Shown: positions 43,709-52,040, counted from the stretch's first letter. The stretch: DNA of 64,000 nt from Schaalia odontolytica (GCF_009730335.1 NZ_CP046315.1:1798001-1862000); one strand, 5' to 3'. The notes: generated by a model from the sequence alone, not told the origin. Numbers and translations: made by a program.

Positions 43709-44916
43709 CAGAGGGTCTCCTCATCACTTTCAAGGCGGGCAAGGGCAGATGCCTGGCGGCGCGAGTCGTAGTGCTCCTCGATGAGCGCGCGCGCCCCACG
43801 CGCCAGCTCCACGACGGGGGTGGCACCGGAGGCGATGTCCGCGAGCGCCTGCGCGATCGATTCCGGGGAGCCCGGGGGAAGGAGGACACCCGAGCGGCCG
43901 TTGATGATGACCTCGGGGATCGCGGTGACGACGGTGGCCACGACGGGCGTGCCCACGGCCATGGATTCGAGGATGACGGTGGGCAGGCCGTCGATGTTGC
44001 CGTCCGAGCCGGGGATGCAGGGGGCGACGAACACGTCGGCACCCTCAAGGGCTTCACGCACCTCGCTTTGGGTGCGCGCCCCGCACAGGCGGCACGAGGC
44101 GGTGAGGCCTCGCTCCTCGATGCGCCTGGCGAGGTCGTCCTTGAGGTCTCCCTCGCCGATGATCGAGGCATCGACCGCCACTCCTTGATCTCGCAGGATC
44201 GCGAGCGCGTCGATGAGGTCCGCGAAGCCCTTCTTTTCGACGAGGCGCCCCACCGCGACGACGCGCAGCGTGCCCGTGGCGGGCTCGGGGTCTCGGTAGG
44301 AAAAGCGGGCCAGTTCGAGGGCGTTGCGCTGCAGGACGAGGCGCGCGCCCGTGCCCTCTAGCACGCGCTCGAGGTAGTCCATGTTGTACTGCGAGATCGC
44401 AATGACCTGGGCGGCGTCCGCGCAGATGCGGCGCAGCAGGTCAACGTCGACGGACTCGTGGTAGATGTCCTTGGCGTGTGTGGTGACCGTGAAGGGGATG
44501 CCGCTCAGGGACGAGGCGATCCAGGCGGTCCGCCCGGCCAGGGAAGCGAAGTGGGCGTGCAGGTGGGTGATGCCGTCCTCGCGTGCAGCGAGGGCGAGAG
44601 CGATGCCCTGGGCGACGTCGTCGGCAGGCAACGAAGCGATGGCCGGCATGAGAGCGGCGAAGCGGGTGCGCATCTCCTCGTCGGCGAGGCCGGAGGTGAG
44701 GATGTTCCACATCTCGGAGGCCTTGCGGGGGCGCGGCACCCAGCTTACGGGTGCCTCGACGTACGCAATCTCGGGGTGGAAGCGTGTGTCGGTGGTCGGG
44801 CGCAGCGCGTAGATACGCTGGTCCTGGCCCAGGTTTTGGCGGGCGAGCATCTCGGTGACCACGAAGGTCTCGGAGAAGCGGGGGTACACCTTGAGGACGT
44901 AGCCGATGCGGGTCAT
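43708..44916 (-). CDS. Glycosyltransferase family 4
   Basis: A 402-residue GT-B enzyme. MTRIGYVLKVYPRFSETFVVTEMLA is the start typical of exopolysaccharide GT4 enzymes (GT4 with FSETFV); HLHAHFASLAGRTAWIAS near 118, VGRLVEKKGFADLIDALA near 225 and DGNIDGLPTVILESMAVGTPVVAT near 300-325 complete the pattern. It starts at ATG 44916 overlapping the GT28-like gene by 4 nt. Confidence 0.9.
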   Translation of the reverse strand: MTRIGYVLKVYPRFSETFVVTEMLARQNLGQDQRIYALRPTTDTRFHPEIAYVEAPVSWVPRPRKASEMWNILTSGLADEEMRTRFAALMPAIASLPADDVAQGIALALAAREDGITHLHAHFASLAGRTAWIASSLSGIPFTVTTHAKDIYHESVDVDLLRRICADAAQVIAISQYNMDYLERVLEGTGARLVLQRNALELARFSYRDPEPATGTLRVVAVGRLVEKKGFADLIDALAILRDQGVAVDASIIGEGDLKDDLARRIEERGLTASCRLCGARTQSEVREALEGADVFVAPCIPGSDGNIDGLPTVILESMAVGTPVVATVVTAIPEVIINGRSGVLLPPGSPESIAQALADIASGATPVVELARGARALIEEHYDSRRQASALARLESDEETL

Positions 44917-46082
44917 TGGAGGTCTCCATCGTTGGCGGGGGCGATCAGGGTCATAGCTGCGTGCGCGGCGGCGGCGAGGCCCCCGCGGGCGATGCGGGAC
45001 CGGTCGGTCCGCGTGGTGACGGCACCGTTCAGCCAGCGGGACAACGCCTCGGGCGTGGCGTCGGCCTGGCTGAGGGTGTCGATGAGGTGGGCGCCCGCGA
45101 GAGCCCGGGCGCGGATGGTCTGTTCGAGGCGCGGAACCTCACGCGGGACGATGAGGGCGGGGGTGTCGGCGGCGAGGATTTCGCAGACCGTGTTGTATCC
45201 CCCCATGGAGATGACGGCGGCGGCCTCGCGGATGCGGTGGGCCAGGCCCGAGCATGTGCGCACGACGGTGGTCGTGGGGCCGGCCAGGGAGCGGGCGCGT
45301 TCCATGCTCGCGTCGTCGAGCTGGGGTCCGGCGACGACGAGGTGGTCGTGTCCCTCGGGCATGCGGGCGCCAGCCGCGGCCTCGACGATGCGCCCGCCAT
45401 CGGATCCTCCTCCGACCGTCGTCAGCACGAAGGGGCGCTTGATCGGGCCGGGGTGGGGATCCACGTCGGTGCGGCCGTCGGCCAGATAGCCGGTGAAGAT
45501 CGCGCGGGACGCGAGGGCGGCGGGTACCTCCCCCGTCGAGGTCGCGTCGTGGATGGAGGGATCGCCGAAGATCCACACCTGGTCGATCAGGCCGTCCAGG
45601 ATCGAGGCACCTCCCAGATCGGCCCATTCCCGCGCGGCCACGGTGGGTTCGTCGAGGATGTCACGCAGCCCCAGGACGACGCGTGCCTGGGGGCGGGAGC
45701 GCTTGAGGGCGCGCAGCGGGGCCTCAAGTTCGCGGCCCACGCCCAGAGGGTGGCGGTCGACGACGACGAGGTCGGGGGAAAAGGCCACGAGAGCGGACTC
45801 GAGGAGGGCCGAGCGCAGAGCGAGGGTATCGGAGAGCGAACCGGACAGGCGGCGGGGAACGTACGCGCCATTCTTCTTCGCGATGCCGGGCAGGGCCAGC
45901 CAGTCGAAGCCCTCGGGCAGGGTGAACAGCGGGTTGTGGGCCAGGCCGGAGACGATGAGTCCGCGCACCGCTTCCCCGGCGATGCGCGCGGCAATGTGAT
46001 GCGCGAGAGCAAGGTTGCGCTTCACGTGCCCCAAGCCCTGGGAATCGTGGCTGTAGAGGAGCACTGACAGTGGCGGTGTCAA
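44913..46082 (-). CDS. GT28/MurG-like glycosyltransferase, first gene of the glycan operon
   Basis: A 389-residue GT-B protein. LLYSHDSQGLGHVKRNLALAHHIA at the start and TVGGGSDGG near 180, then ISMGGYNTVCEILAADTPALIVPRE near 255-290, resemble MurG and MGT/GT28 enzymes. I chose a TTG start at 46082 because GGAAAGGA lies 7 nt upstream; a longer frame from TTG 46130 lacks a site. It leads a six-gene overlapping operon ending at 38679, with the TCATGAG palindrome about 75-95 bp upstream. Confidence 0.82.
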   Translation of the reverse strand: MTPPLSVLLYSHDSQGLGHVKRNLALAHHIAARIAGEAVRGLIVSGLAHNPLFTLPEGFDWLALPGIAKKNGAYVPRRLSGSLSDTLALRSALLESALVAFSPDLVVVDRHPLGVGRELEAPLRALKRSRPQARVVLGLRDILDEPTVAAREWADLGGASILDGLIDQVWIFGDPSIHDATSTGEVPAALASRAIFTGYLADGRTDVDPHPGPIKRPFVLTTVGGGSDGGRIVEAAAGARMPEGHDHLVVAGPQLDDASMERARSLAGPTTTVVRTCSGLAHRIREAAAVISMGGYNTVCEILAADTPALIVPREVPRLEQTIRARALAGAHLIDTLSQADATPEALSRWLNGAVTTRTDRSRIARGGLAAAAHAAMTLIAPANDGDLQ

Positions 46083-46154
46083 GGTCTCGTCCTTTCCGTG
46101 TCGGTGATCGTTAGTGACCAGAATGCCCAACTACGAAAAGACCAGGATGAGAGC

Positions 46155-46176
46155 ATCATGAGAACACTCTCATGAT
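46155..46176. promoter_or_regulatory. Second TCATGAG-N6-CTCATGA palindrome (glycan operon)
   Basis: ATCATGAG (46155-46162) and CTCATGAT (46169-46176) form a perfect 8-bp inverted repeat with a 6-bp spacer, matching the site at 34721-34742 in arm sequence and spacing. It lies 73 bp upstream of the glycan operon start and 212 bp upstream of the PTS gene. Confidence 0.6.
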
Positions 46177-46270
46177 GGTTGACCAGCGACGATGGGCACG
46201 GAAGGACGCCGAGCAACACCGCCTGATGACCCGATAGGGAGCCCGGGCCTCGTTACTGAAAAAGCCCCGA

Positions 46271-46333
46271 TAATCACCGAGAGATTACTGTGAGATACCC
46301 CTTCGGGTCTTTCAGCATTTGTTCAAACATGCT
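46271..46333 (+). promoter_or_regulatory. Dyad-rich leader or operator region of the PTS gene
   Basis: TAATC (46271-46275) with GATTA (46283-46287), a small ACCC-CTTC-GGGT hairpin followed by TCTTTC, and an imperfect 20-bp palindrome from AGCATTTGTT (46314) to AAACATGCT (46333) lie 55-120 bp before the PTS start. The GAGATTACTG stretch is reminiscent of ribonucleic antiterminator sites of the BglG/LicT family, and the palindrome of a repressor site. Neither is proven. A half repeat GGGCCTCGT lies at 46245-46253. Confidence 0.35.
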
Positions 46334-46387
46334 AATTGTCAAGAGTCGCATTCAGCGTCGAATCCCCATCCACGGAAGGAGTCCCGA

Positions 46388-48433
46388 GTGTCCAACACGG
46401 CACAGGAAATCCTCGATGCGGTCGGTGGTCCCGGCAACATCACCCATTTCACCCACTGCGCGACGCGTCTGCGCTTCGAACTCAACGACGCATCGGTCGT
46501 CGACAAGGACCGAGTCGAGGCCATTGACGGCGTTCTCGGTGCCGTCCCGCAGTCCGGCGATCGCTACCAGATCGTTATCGGCGGTGCCGTGCAGTCGGTC
46601 TTCAACGAGATCAACAACCTGCCGTCAATGAAGTCGGGAGCCGCAGCCTCGAACGACGACGTCAAGGCCGCCGCCCGCGCGAAGGCGCGCGGCAAGAACG
46701 CCATCGTTGACGCTTTCTTCGAGTACCTGTCGGACTCGTTCCGCCCGCTGCTGCCCGTCCTCCTCGGCGCCTCCCTGATCCTGGCGTTCCTCGCGGTTCT
46801 TGAAGCCTTTAGCGTCGTTGATACGCACGCAGATGTTATCCCCGCGTGGCTGGGCTACGTGAACTCCATGTGGCGTGCAGTCTTCTACTTCCTGCCCGCA
46901 ATGGTCGCCTACAACGCCTCCAAGAAGCTGGACATCGATCCCTGGGTTGGCACGGCCGTTATCCTGTCGCTGCTCACCCCCAACTTCATCGGCCTGAGCA
47001 ATGCGTCCTCCTTCACTGAGACGACCTGTACGACCACCGCGCTCGGCTCCGAGCAGTGCGTCACCCAGATCGGCTCCCTGCCCCTGCAGCTGTCTGACTA
47101 CGGCGGCCAGGTCTTCGTGCCGCTGCTGATGGTGCCGATCCTCGCCCTGCTCTACAAGGGATTGAAGAGGATCATCCCCTCGAACGTCCAGATGGTGTTC
47201 GTCCCCTTCATCTCCTTCATCATTATGATGCCTCTCACTGCCTTCCTGATCGGCCCCCTGTCGATCTGGATCGGTAACGGCCTGGGCGGCGGCCTGGCCT
47301 GGCTCAACGGCCACGCCCCCGTCCTCTTCGCGATCATCATCCCTATCATCTACCCCTTCCTCGTGCCGCTGGGCCTGCACTGGCCTCTCAACGCCCTGCA
47401 GCTGGCCAACATCGCCGCGACGGGTTCGGACTTCATCCAGGGCCCCATGGGCGCGTGGAACTTCGCCTGCTTCGGTGCCACGGCCGGCGTGCTCTTCCTG
47501 TCGATCCGTGACCGCGACACTGACATGCGCCAGACCGCGTCGGGTGCTCTCGCCGCGGGCCTCTTCGGCGGCATCTCCGAGCCGTCCCTGTACGGCATCC
47601 ACCTGCGCTTCAAGCGCATCTACCCGCTCATGCTCACCGGCTGTGTCGTCGGTGGCCTGGTCATCGGCATCGGTGGCGGCGCGATCACGCACACCTTCGT
47701 GTTCACGTCGCTGCTGACGATCCCGGTCTTCTCACCCATGTCCGTCTACGGCCTTGGTATTGCCGCCGCATTCTTCACCGCGTTCCTCATGGTTGTCTTC
47801 TTCGACTACCGCACGAAGGAGCAGAAGGCTGAGGTTCGCGCGAAGAAGTCCCTTCTCGAGGACGACGCTCCCGTGGTCGCTCCTTCCGCCGCTGCCGCCC
47901 CGGCTGCTGCTTCTTCCGCCGCTCCGGTGGCTGAGGCCGCTCCCGAGTTCAGCGACGAGGCGAAGGCTGACCTGACGCTCACCTCCCCCATGGCGGGCAC
48001 CACGGTCGCGCTGTCGGAGGTTGCCGACGAGGCCTTCGCAGCCGGCGCTCTCGGTCCCGGCATCGCCGTCTCCCCGGCCGCTGGCGCCGTGGTTGTTGCT
48101 CCGTGTGACGGCAAGGTGTCGGTTGCGTTCCCGACGGGCCACGCCTACGGCATCAAGTCCGCGTCCGGCGTCCAGGTGCTCATCCACATCGGCATGGATA
48201 CCGTGAAGCTGGAGGGTAAGGGCTTCACGCCGCGCGTCGCCAAGGGTGACGTCGTCAAGCGCGGCGACGTCCTGGCTGAGGTTGACTGGGATGTTATCCG
48301 CGAGGCCGGCTACGACACGATCACCCCGATGGTCGTGACGAACAAGAAGAAGTTCGGCGAGATCACCCCGGCCGCCCCCGGCCCGGTGGGTATCAGTGAC
48401 ACGGTCGTGACTGTGTCCCCCAAGGAGGCGTGA
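46388..48433 (+). CDS. PTS beta-glucoside-type permease EIIBCA
   Basis: A 681-residue phosphotransferase permease that takes up and phosphorylates a beta-glucoside, sucrose or trehalose-like sugar. EIIB (1-85) has phospho-Cys24 in HFTHCATRLRFEL; EIIC (about 110-470) has some ten membrane segments and GLFGGISEPSLYGI near 400; a 45-residue Ala/Pro linker leads to EIIA (about 530-681) with phospho-His near 600 in VLIHIGMDTVKLEGKGF. The GTG at 46388 has AAGGAG 6 nt upstream. No glucosidase or antiterminator gene is adjacent. Confidence 0.92.
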   Translation: MSNTAQEILDAVGGPGNITHFTHCATRLRFELNDASVVDKDRVEAIDGVLGAVPQSGDRYQIVIGGAVQSVFNEINNLPSMKSGAAASNDDVKAAARAKARGKNAIVDAFFEYLSDSFRPLLPVLLGASLILAFLAVLEAFSVVDTHADVIPAWLGYVNSMWRAVFYFLPAMVAYNASKKLDIDPWVGTAVILSLLTPNFIGLSNASSFTETTCTTTALGSEQCVTQIGSLPLQLSDYGGQVFVPLLMVPILALLYKGLKRIIPSNVQMVFVPFISFIIMMPLTAFLIGPLSIWIGNGLGGGLAWLNGHAPVLFAIIIPIIYPFLVPLGLHWPLNALQLANIAATGSDFIQGPMGAWNFACFGATAGVLFLSIRDRDTDMRQTASGALAAGLFGGISEPSLYGIHLRFKRIYPLMLTGCVVGGLVIGIGGGAITHTFVFTSLLTIPVFSPMSVYGLGIAAAFFTAFLMVVFFDYRTKEQKAEVRAKKSLLEDDAPVVAPSAAAAPAAASSAAPVAEAAPEFSDEAKADLTLTSPMAGTTVALSEVADEAFAAGALGPGIAVSPAAGAVVVAPCDGKVSVAFPTGHAYGIKSASGVQVLIHIGMDTVKLEGKGFTPRVAKGDVVKRGDVLAEVDWDVIREAGYDTITPMVVTNKKKFGEITPAAPGPVGISDTVVTVSPKEA

Positions 48434-48450
48434 GCTTTCCGAGCATCGCT

Positions 48451-48480
48451 GTGGGCGCGGGCCAATCGGCCCGCACCCAC
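48451..48480 (+). terminator. Terminator hairpin of the PTS gene
   Basis: GTGGGCGCGGGCC (48451-48463) pairs with GGCCCGCACCCAC (48468-48480), 12 of 13 positions, loop AATC, 17 bp after the stop. No U tract. Confidence 0.7.
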
Positions 48481-48532
48481 ATGCGTTTCTACCCCGCACC
48501 ACCGACGCGCGCGGTAACCGCACGCAATGTGC

Positions 48533-48568
48533 GTGAGGGGCGCTGGAGAACTCTCCGGCGCCCCTCAC
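48533..48568. repeat. 36-bp hairpin, left copy of an inverted pair
   Basis: GTGAGGGGCGC (48533-48543) pairs with GCGCCCCTCAC (48558-48568); GGAGA and TCTCC extend the stem almost to the loop. It lies 11 bp after the subtilase stop and after the PTS terminator. Its reverse complement matches the hairpin at 51973-52008 except for three loop bases. It can act as a bidirectional terminator or mark the edge of the inserted-looking module. Confidence 0.8.
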
Positions 48569-48579
48569 CATGTCACGCC

Positions 48580-49788
48580 CTACTTTCTATGGAACCTCGG
48601 GCTCGTGCCCAAGTGGATGGGGTAGGTGTTGTCTTTGTTGGTGATCTGTGATTCGTCGAGGCCGCGGTAGGCGTAGGAATTGTCGTAGGCGATTTCGGTG
48701 GGATCGACGAGCCCGTCGGCGTACTGCTGGACCTCTGCGGGGGTGGGGCTGGTACCGCCCCCCTTGTCTGCCAGCGGATTCTCGTCGGGGTACTGGCTCG
48801 GGTCAGTGTTGAGCATCTTTCCAGGGTTAATAGCCCCATAACCGCTATAGATATTCTGTCCTTCTGCAGGCAACGTAGCGGTATTGATGAGTAACTGTAA
48901 CAGTTGGTTCGCGGTTGCGTTGGGCCACTTTGCGCGCGCCTGAGCGAGAGCTCCAGCAACAATGGGGGCGGAATAAGAGGTGCCCTGGGTAGTGCCGATT
49001 TTGCCGTCAGATATTAAGCGTTCAACAAATGGTCCACCAACCGCTGCAGTTGTCACTCCCTGGCCCCACGATGAGTAGGAAGCAAACTTTCCTTTGTCAT
49101 CAATAGCAGAGACCCCGACAACGCCAGACCACCAGGATAGGGAGGTATCATTTTCGTCCTTTCCCGCATTACCCGCTGCAGCGGTAATAATGACTCCCTG
49201 ACTCATGGCCCGGGCTATCGCCCACTTCAGATTGTTCTCATGTTCTCGACTCGATGCCGAGAAACTGATGATGGATGCGCCATCATTTATAGCGTGATTA
49301 ATTAGCGAAGGGAGACCGATAAGAGGGATCTTTGCCGCAAGCTGACAATCGTGCTCAACTGTGCTTGAAGAGTCGTGGCTCTGGTAGGAAAGAAGTGTCG
49401 CGTCGGGAACGACTCCGTAGTCACGAGAAACTAGAAGGGAGGCTATACCCGTTCCGTGGTTTGTGTGTTCGGAACTTGAATTGACCGTACAGGGAGTCTT
49501 GTCAATAATGTTTGCTCCTGCCAACTCGGGGACGGAGGTATCAACTTTTCCATCAATGAGCGCGACGGTAACTCCCTTTCCCGTGTAGCCCTTTGCTCGC
49601 GCGGCGTCGAGGTGGTAGTACGAGAAGTACGCCTGGTCGGCGGCCGTGATCTGACGGTCGTCCGCGTGCGTAGGGGTGGCTGCCAATGCGCTGCCTGCCA
49701 AAGCAAGCACGCATCCAGATGCTACTGCAGCGCGCCGTGAGCCTTTCCTCAGAGCATTGGTGAGCACCGCCTGTCGTACCGTCACCAT
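48580..49788 (-). CDS. Secreted subtilase (S8 family), mycosin-like
   Basis: A 402-residue serine protease. A signal peptide (RRAAVASGCVLALAGSALA, to about residue 36) is followed by the catalytic domain with Asp79 (VALIDGKVD), His111 (TNHGTGIAS), oxyanion Asn207 (AAAGNAG) and Ser271 (GTSYSAPIVAGAL). Cys100 and Cys148 could form the disulfide seen in mycosins. The C-terminal membrane anchor of MycP proteins is missing, so it may be released. It overlaps the EspB-like gene by 7 nt (ATGGTGA); an ATG at 49803 is an alternative start. Its likely substrate is the EspB-like protein. GC is visibly lower than in neighbouring genes. Confidence 0.87.
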   Translation of the reverse strand: MVTVRQAVLTNALRKGSRRAAVASGCVLALAGSALAATPTHADDRQITAADQAYFSYYHLDAARAKGYTGKGVTVALIDGKVDTSVPELAGANIIDKTPCTVNSSSEHTNHGTGIASLLVSRDYGVVPDATLLSYQSHDSSSTVEHDCQLAAKIPLIGLPSLINHAINDGASIISFSASSREHENNLKWAIARAMSQGVIITAAAGNAGKDENDTSLSWWSGVVGVSAIDDKGKFASYSSWGQGVTTAAVGGPFVERLISDGKIGTTQGTSYSAPIVAGALAQARAKWPNATANQLLQLLINTATLPAEGQNIYSGYGAINPGKMLNTDPSQYPDENPLADKGGGTSPTPAEVQQYADGLVDPTEIAYDNSYAYRGLDESQITNKDNTYPIHLGTSPRFHRK

Positions 49789-51347
49789 TGGTTGGGATCC
49801 CATCCGTCGTCGCGGCGGCGTGCCGGCGCAATGTCCTTGTCTGTACCGTACGTCTGAGACAACGGATTGACGTATCCACGTGGCAGCGCGTCGTCATCCT
49901 CATCCTCGATGCGGAAGGCCTCGTACTTGCGGCGGCGCTGCTTCTTATCTTCCTTCGCGCCACCGGCACCAGCGCCGGAGGCACCCATGAAACCGCCCCG
50001 CTGACCGGCGGCAGCACCCTGCCCGGCGGCAGCTCCTGCCGATTGACCGGAACCTGGTGGCGTGTAGGTGCCCATGCCCGTTCCGCTGTACGTTCCCGCA
50101 CGCAGAGCGGACGAACCAGCTACCGCACTGCCACGACCGAGCGCTCCGGCACCAGAGGTGCCAAACGAGCCTGCTCCTACGCCTCCCATTCGCCCCATAG
50201 CCCCCATGCTAACGGAACCCATGCGAGCAGCTCCCCGTAGGCCGAGAACTCCAGCCCCCATCACACCGATGCCGCCAAGGCGGCCTGCTGTTTGGGATTC
50301 CGCAGCACGAGAAGCATTCAACCCCCACAGCGGATGATCACGGTCGATCGGAGGGGCTGGAGTATGCCCGCCAATGACGCCGTTTGCGTGCCGGTCTCCA
50401 TTGACGCGCGTGTGCAGCAGGTCCATGTCCATGAGATCCTGCGGGTCAGTGATCGGATTCGCGCGCGAACCTACTTCTCCCTCAGGGAAATAACGGCTCG
50501 GCACGCGCGGCGACTGCATGACGCGCTGGTTGATGCCTTCGCCGTTGTCGTATCCTCCCGGATAAAGACCCGAGTCTGAACCCCTTAGATCGGCGTTGCC
50601 GAATGCATCCGAACGCGAACGTCCGTAGGCACCGCCCTCATACGGAGAAATAGTGATATGCCCTTTTTCGAGGGCATCCGCTGAGTCCTTTGGGATTTCA
50701 GGAATGGGAGTCCAGTCGCCTCGGTCGGAGAGGTTAGGTCCAGTATCGGTGTGCCCCTGTAACTTTGAGCTCAGATTGTTCATCGTAGATTCGAGGTGCT
50801 CGATGATTTCGGTGGACTTTGCCTCCCGCTGTGCGTTGGCCTGCGCTTCGACAGCGTTGACGTACGCGGCACCGGTGACAACAAGGGAGTTCACGAACTG
50901 TCCCGGAAGACCGAAGTTGGAGGCGACAGGGATTGTCACCGTAGCAACGTCACGCATAGCTTCGGTCATCGGATCCAACAACGTGGGCGACAGCTGGCGG
51001 GCTTCCTCAGCGGCTAGCATGATCGCGCGGCGCGCCTCAACGTAGTACGACATGCCTGTCAGGTAGAAGTTTGCCTGGCCATTGAATCGATTAAAGGCAC
51101 GCACCGCCTCGGCGCTCATCGCATCGCCGGCCTGCCCCGTGAAGCCCTGGTGATCCTTGAAATGCTCAATCTTCTCCTGAGCCTTGCGGATAGCCTTAAC
51201 GACGGTCGAATGTTCGTCGTCCCAGCCGTAGAGCTTTTCATTCTCCGGCGCGCTGTTAGCGAACTGCATCAAGCGGTCGTACATGGGTGAAGACACCAAT
51301 TCTATAATCTCCTTGATCCAGTATGTTTCAGTAGCTATTGGGCTCAT
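49782..51347 (-). CDS. EspB/PPE-like protein, probable type VII secretion substrate
   Basis: A 521-residue protein without a Sec signal. Residues 1-200 are long amphipathic helices with a WXG-like turn (FTG, 69-71) in QGFTGQAGDAMSAEAVRAF; 200-350 are polar; 355-460 are Gly/Ala/Met-rich and probably disordered; the last 60 are highly charged and end WDPNQW. The plan recalls ESX-1 EspB, which is cleaved near its C-terminus by the mycosin protease encoded nearby. The start ATG 51347 overlaps the upstream gene by 20 nt. Family assignment is by architecture, not by a motif I can prove. Confidence 0.65.
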   Translation of the reverse strand: MSPIATETYWIKEIIELVSSPMYDRLMQFANSAPENEKLYGWDDEHSTVVKAIRKAQEKIEHFKDHQGFTGQAGDAMSAEAVRAFNRFNGQANFYLTGMSYYVEARRAIMLAAEEARQLSPTLLDPMTEAMRDVATVTIPVASNFGLPGQFVNSLVVTGAAYVNAVEAQANAQREAKSTEIIEHLESTMNNLSSKLQGHTDTGPNLSDRGDWTPIPEIPKDSADALEKGHITISPYEGGAYGRSRSDAFGNADLRGSDSGLYPGGYDNGEGINQRVMQSPRVPSRYFPEGEVGSRANPITDPQDLMDMDLLHTRVNGDRHANGVIGGHTPAPPIDRDHPLWGLNASRAAESQTAGRLGGIGVMGAGVLGLRGAARMGSVSMGAMGRMGGVGAGSFGTSGAGALGRGSAVAGSSALRAGTYSGTGMGTYTPPGSGQSAGAAAGQGAAAGQRGGFMGASGAGAGGAKEDKKQRRRKYEAFRIEDEDDDALPRGYVNPLSQTYGTDKDIAPARRRDDGWDPNQW

Positions 51348-51831
51348 CGTGAGACGGTGTTTGCCCAACAGTATTGGATGTTTCCTGCTGCTCGCTTTCG
51401 TGCTCGTCGCCCTGCACAGCATCATCCTTGGGCTTATTCTCACTCGTCAATTTGTCGATGGTCTCCTGTGAATAGACCTTATGCGCGCTCTCTCCCTGAT
51501 TCAGCGACAGCAGCGCGGTACTGACAGCGGCCATCGCGGCGCGAGCATCCTCCTCGGTCCCCTCGAAGTCCGCCACCGCCTGATTTACTTTCACGTCCAT
51601 ATCGCCGACGAACTGCGCTTCATGTGCCATTTGCGAAGAAAAGGCCGTCAGGAATGAACGCACTGTCTTTCCCATGTCCTGAGCTGCGTTTTCCGTTGTC
51701 CAATGCCCGAACATCTGCGCCATCGCGAGCACATTGGCGGACACGGCGGAGGCTGCGAGTTCCTGCCCACTGTCGTGTACATCATGACGCGCCTGCGCAT
51801 GACGTTCCGAATCAAAAGCAACGTCTGGCAT
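51328..51831 (-). CDS. EspC/WXG100-like small helical protein
   Basis: A 167-residue protein, first gene of the module. The first 115 residues are helical with a GHW turn near 42-44, and the pattern SFLTAFSSQMAHEA then DFEGTEEDARAAM resembles EspC of ESX-1; the secretion motif Y-x3-D/E is present as F-x3-E. The C-terminal 50 residues are acidic, Gln-rich and probably disordered. The Shine-Dalgarno is GAAGGAG. It probably forms a complex with the EspB-like protein. No ESX core gene (eccB, eccC, eccD) lies in the window. Confidence 0.6.
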   Translation of the reverse strand: MPDVAFDSERHAQARHDVHDSGQELAASAVSANVLAMAQMFGHWTTENAAQDMGKTVRSFLTAFSSQMAHEAQFVGDMDVKVNQAVADFEGTEEDARAAMAAVSTALLSLNQGESAHKVYSQETIDKLTSENKPKDDAVQGDEHESEQQETSNTVGQTPSHDEPNSY

Positions 51832-51859
51832 TGCCCAGCTCTCCTTCAGTTGAACCCAG

Positions 51860-51910
51860 CCTCGCTCCTCGGCAGCGAGGTAACCACCTAGTCACAGTCT
51901 ATCGATGGAA
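51860..51910 (-). promoter_or_regulatory. Promoter region of the subtilase/EspB-like operon
   Basis: A hairpin CCTCGCT (51860-51866) with AGCGAGG (51874-51880) sits in the leader, and TAGACT on the minus strand near 51899-51904 is a plausible -10. The DNA between 51890 and 51970 is AT-rich for this window. Confidence 0.4.
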
Positions 51911-51972
51911 GCTGAATTCCTGCGAGGATTTACTATCCTTCGGACACAACAGAATGACAATATTGATTGTCA

Positions 51973-52008
51973 GTGAGGGGCGCCGGAGAACACTCCAGCG
52001 CCCCTCAC
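51973..52008. repeat. 36-bp hairpin, right copy of an inverted pair
   Basis: GTGAGGGGCGCCGGAGA (51973-51989) pairs with CTCCAGCGCCCCTCAC (51993-52008), loop ACA region. It equals the reverse complement of the 48533-48568 copy except in the loop. It lies 33 bp after the aroD stop and can serve as the aroD terminator on the minus strand. Confidence 0.8.
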
Positions 52009-52040
52009 GCTGCACAGCAACCGGCCGCGCACGACAGGCT

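Noticed and set aside
48580-51831. A complete type VII secretion locus
   Set aside because: No EccB, EccC, EccD or EccE gene is present; only substrate-like and protease genes are seen.
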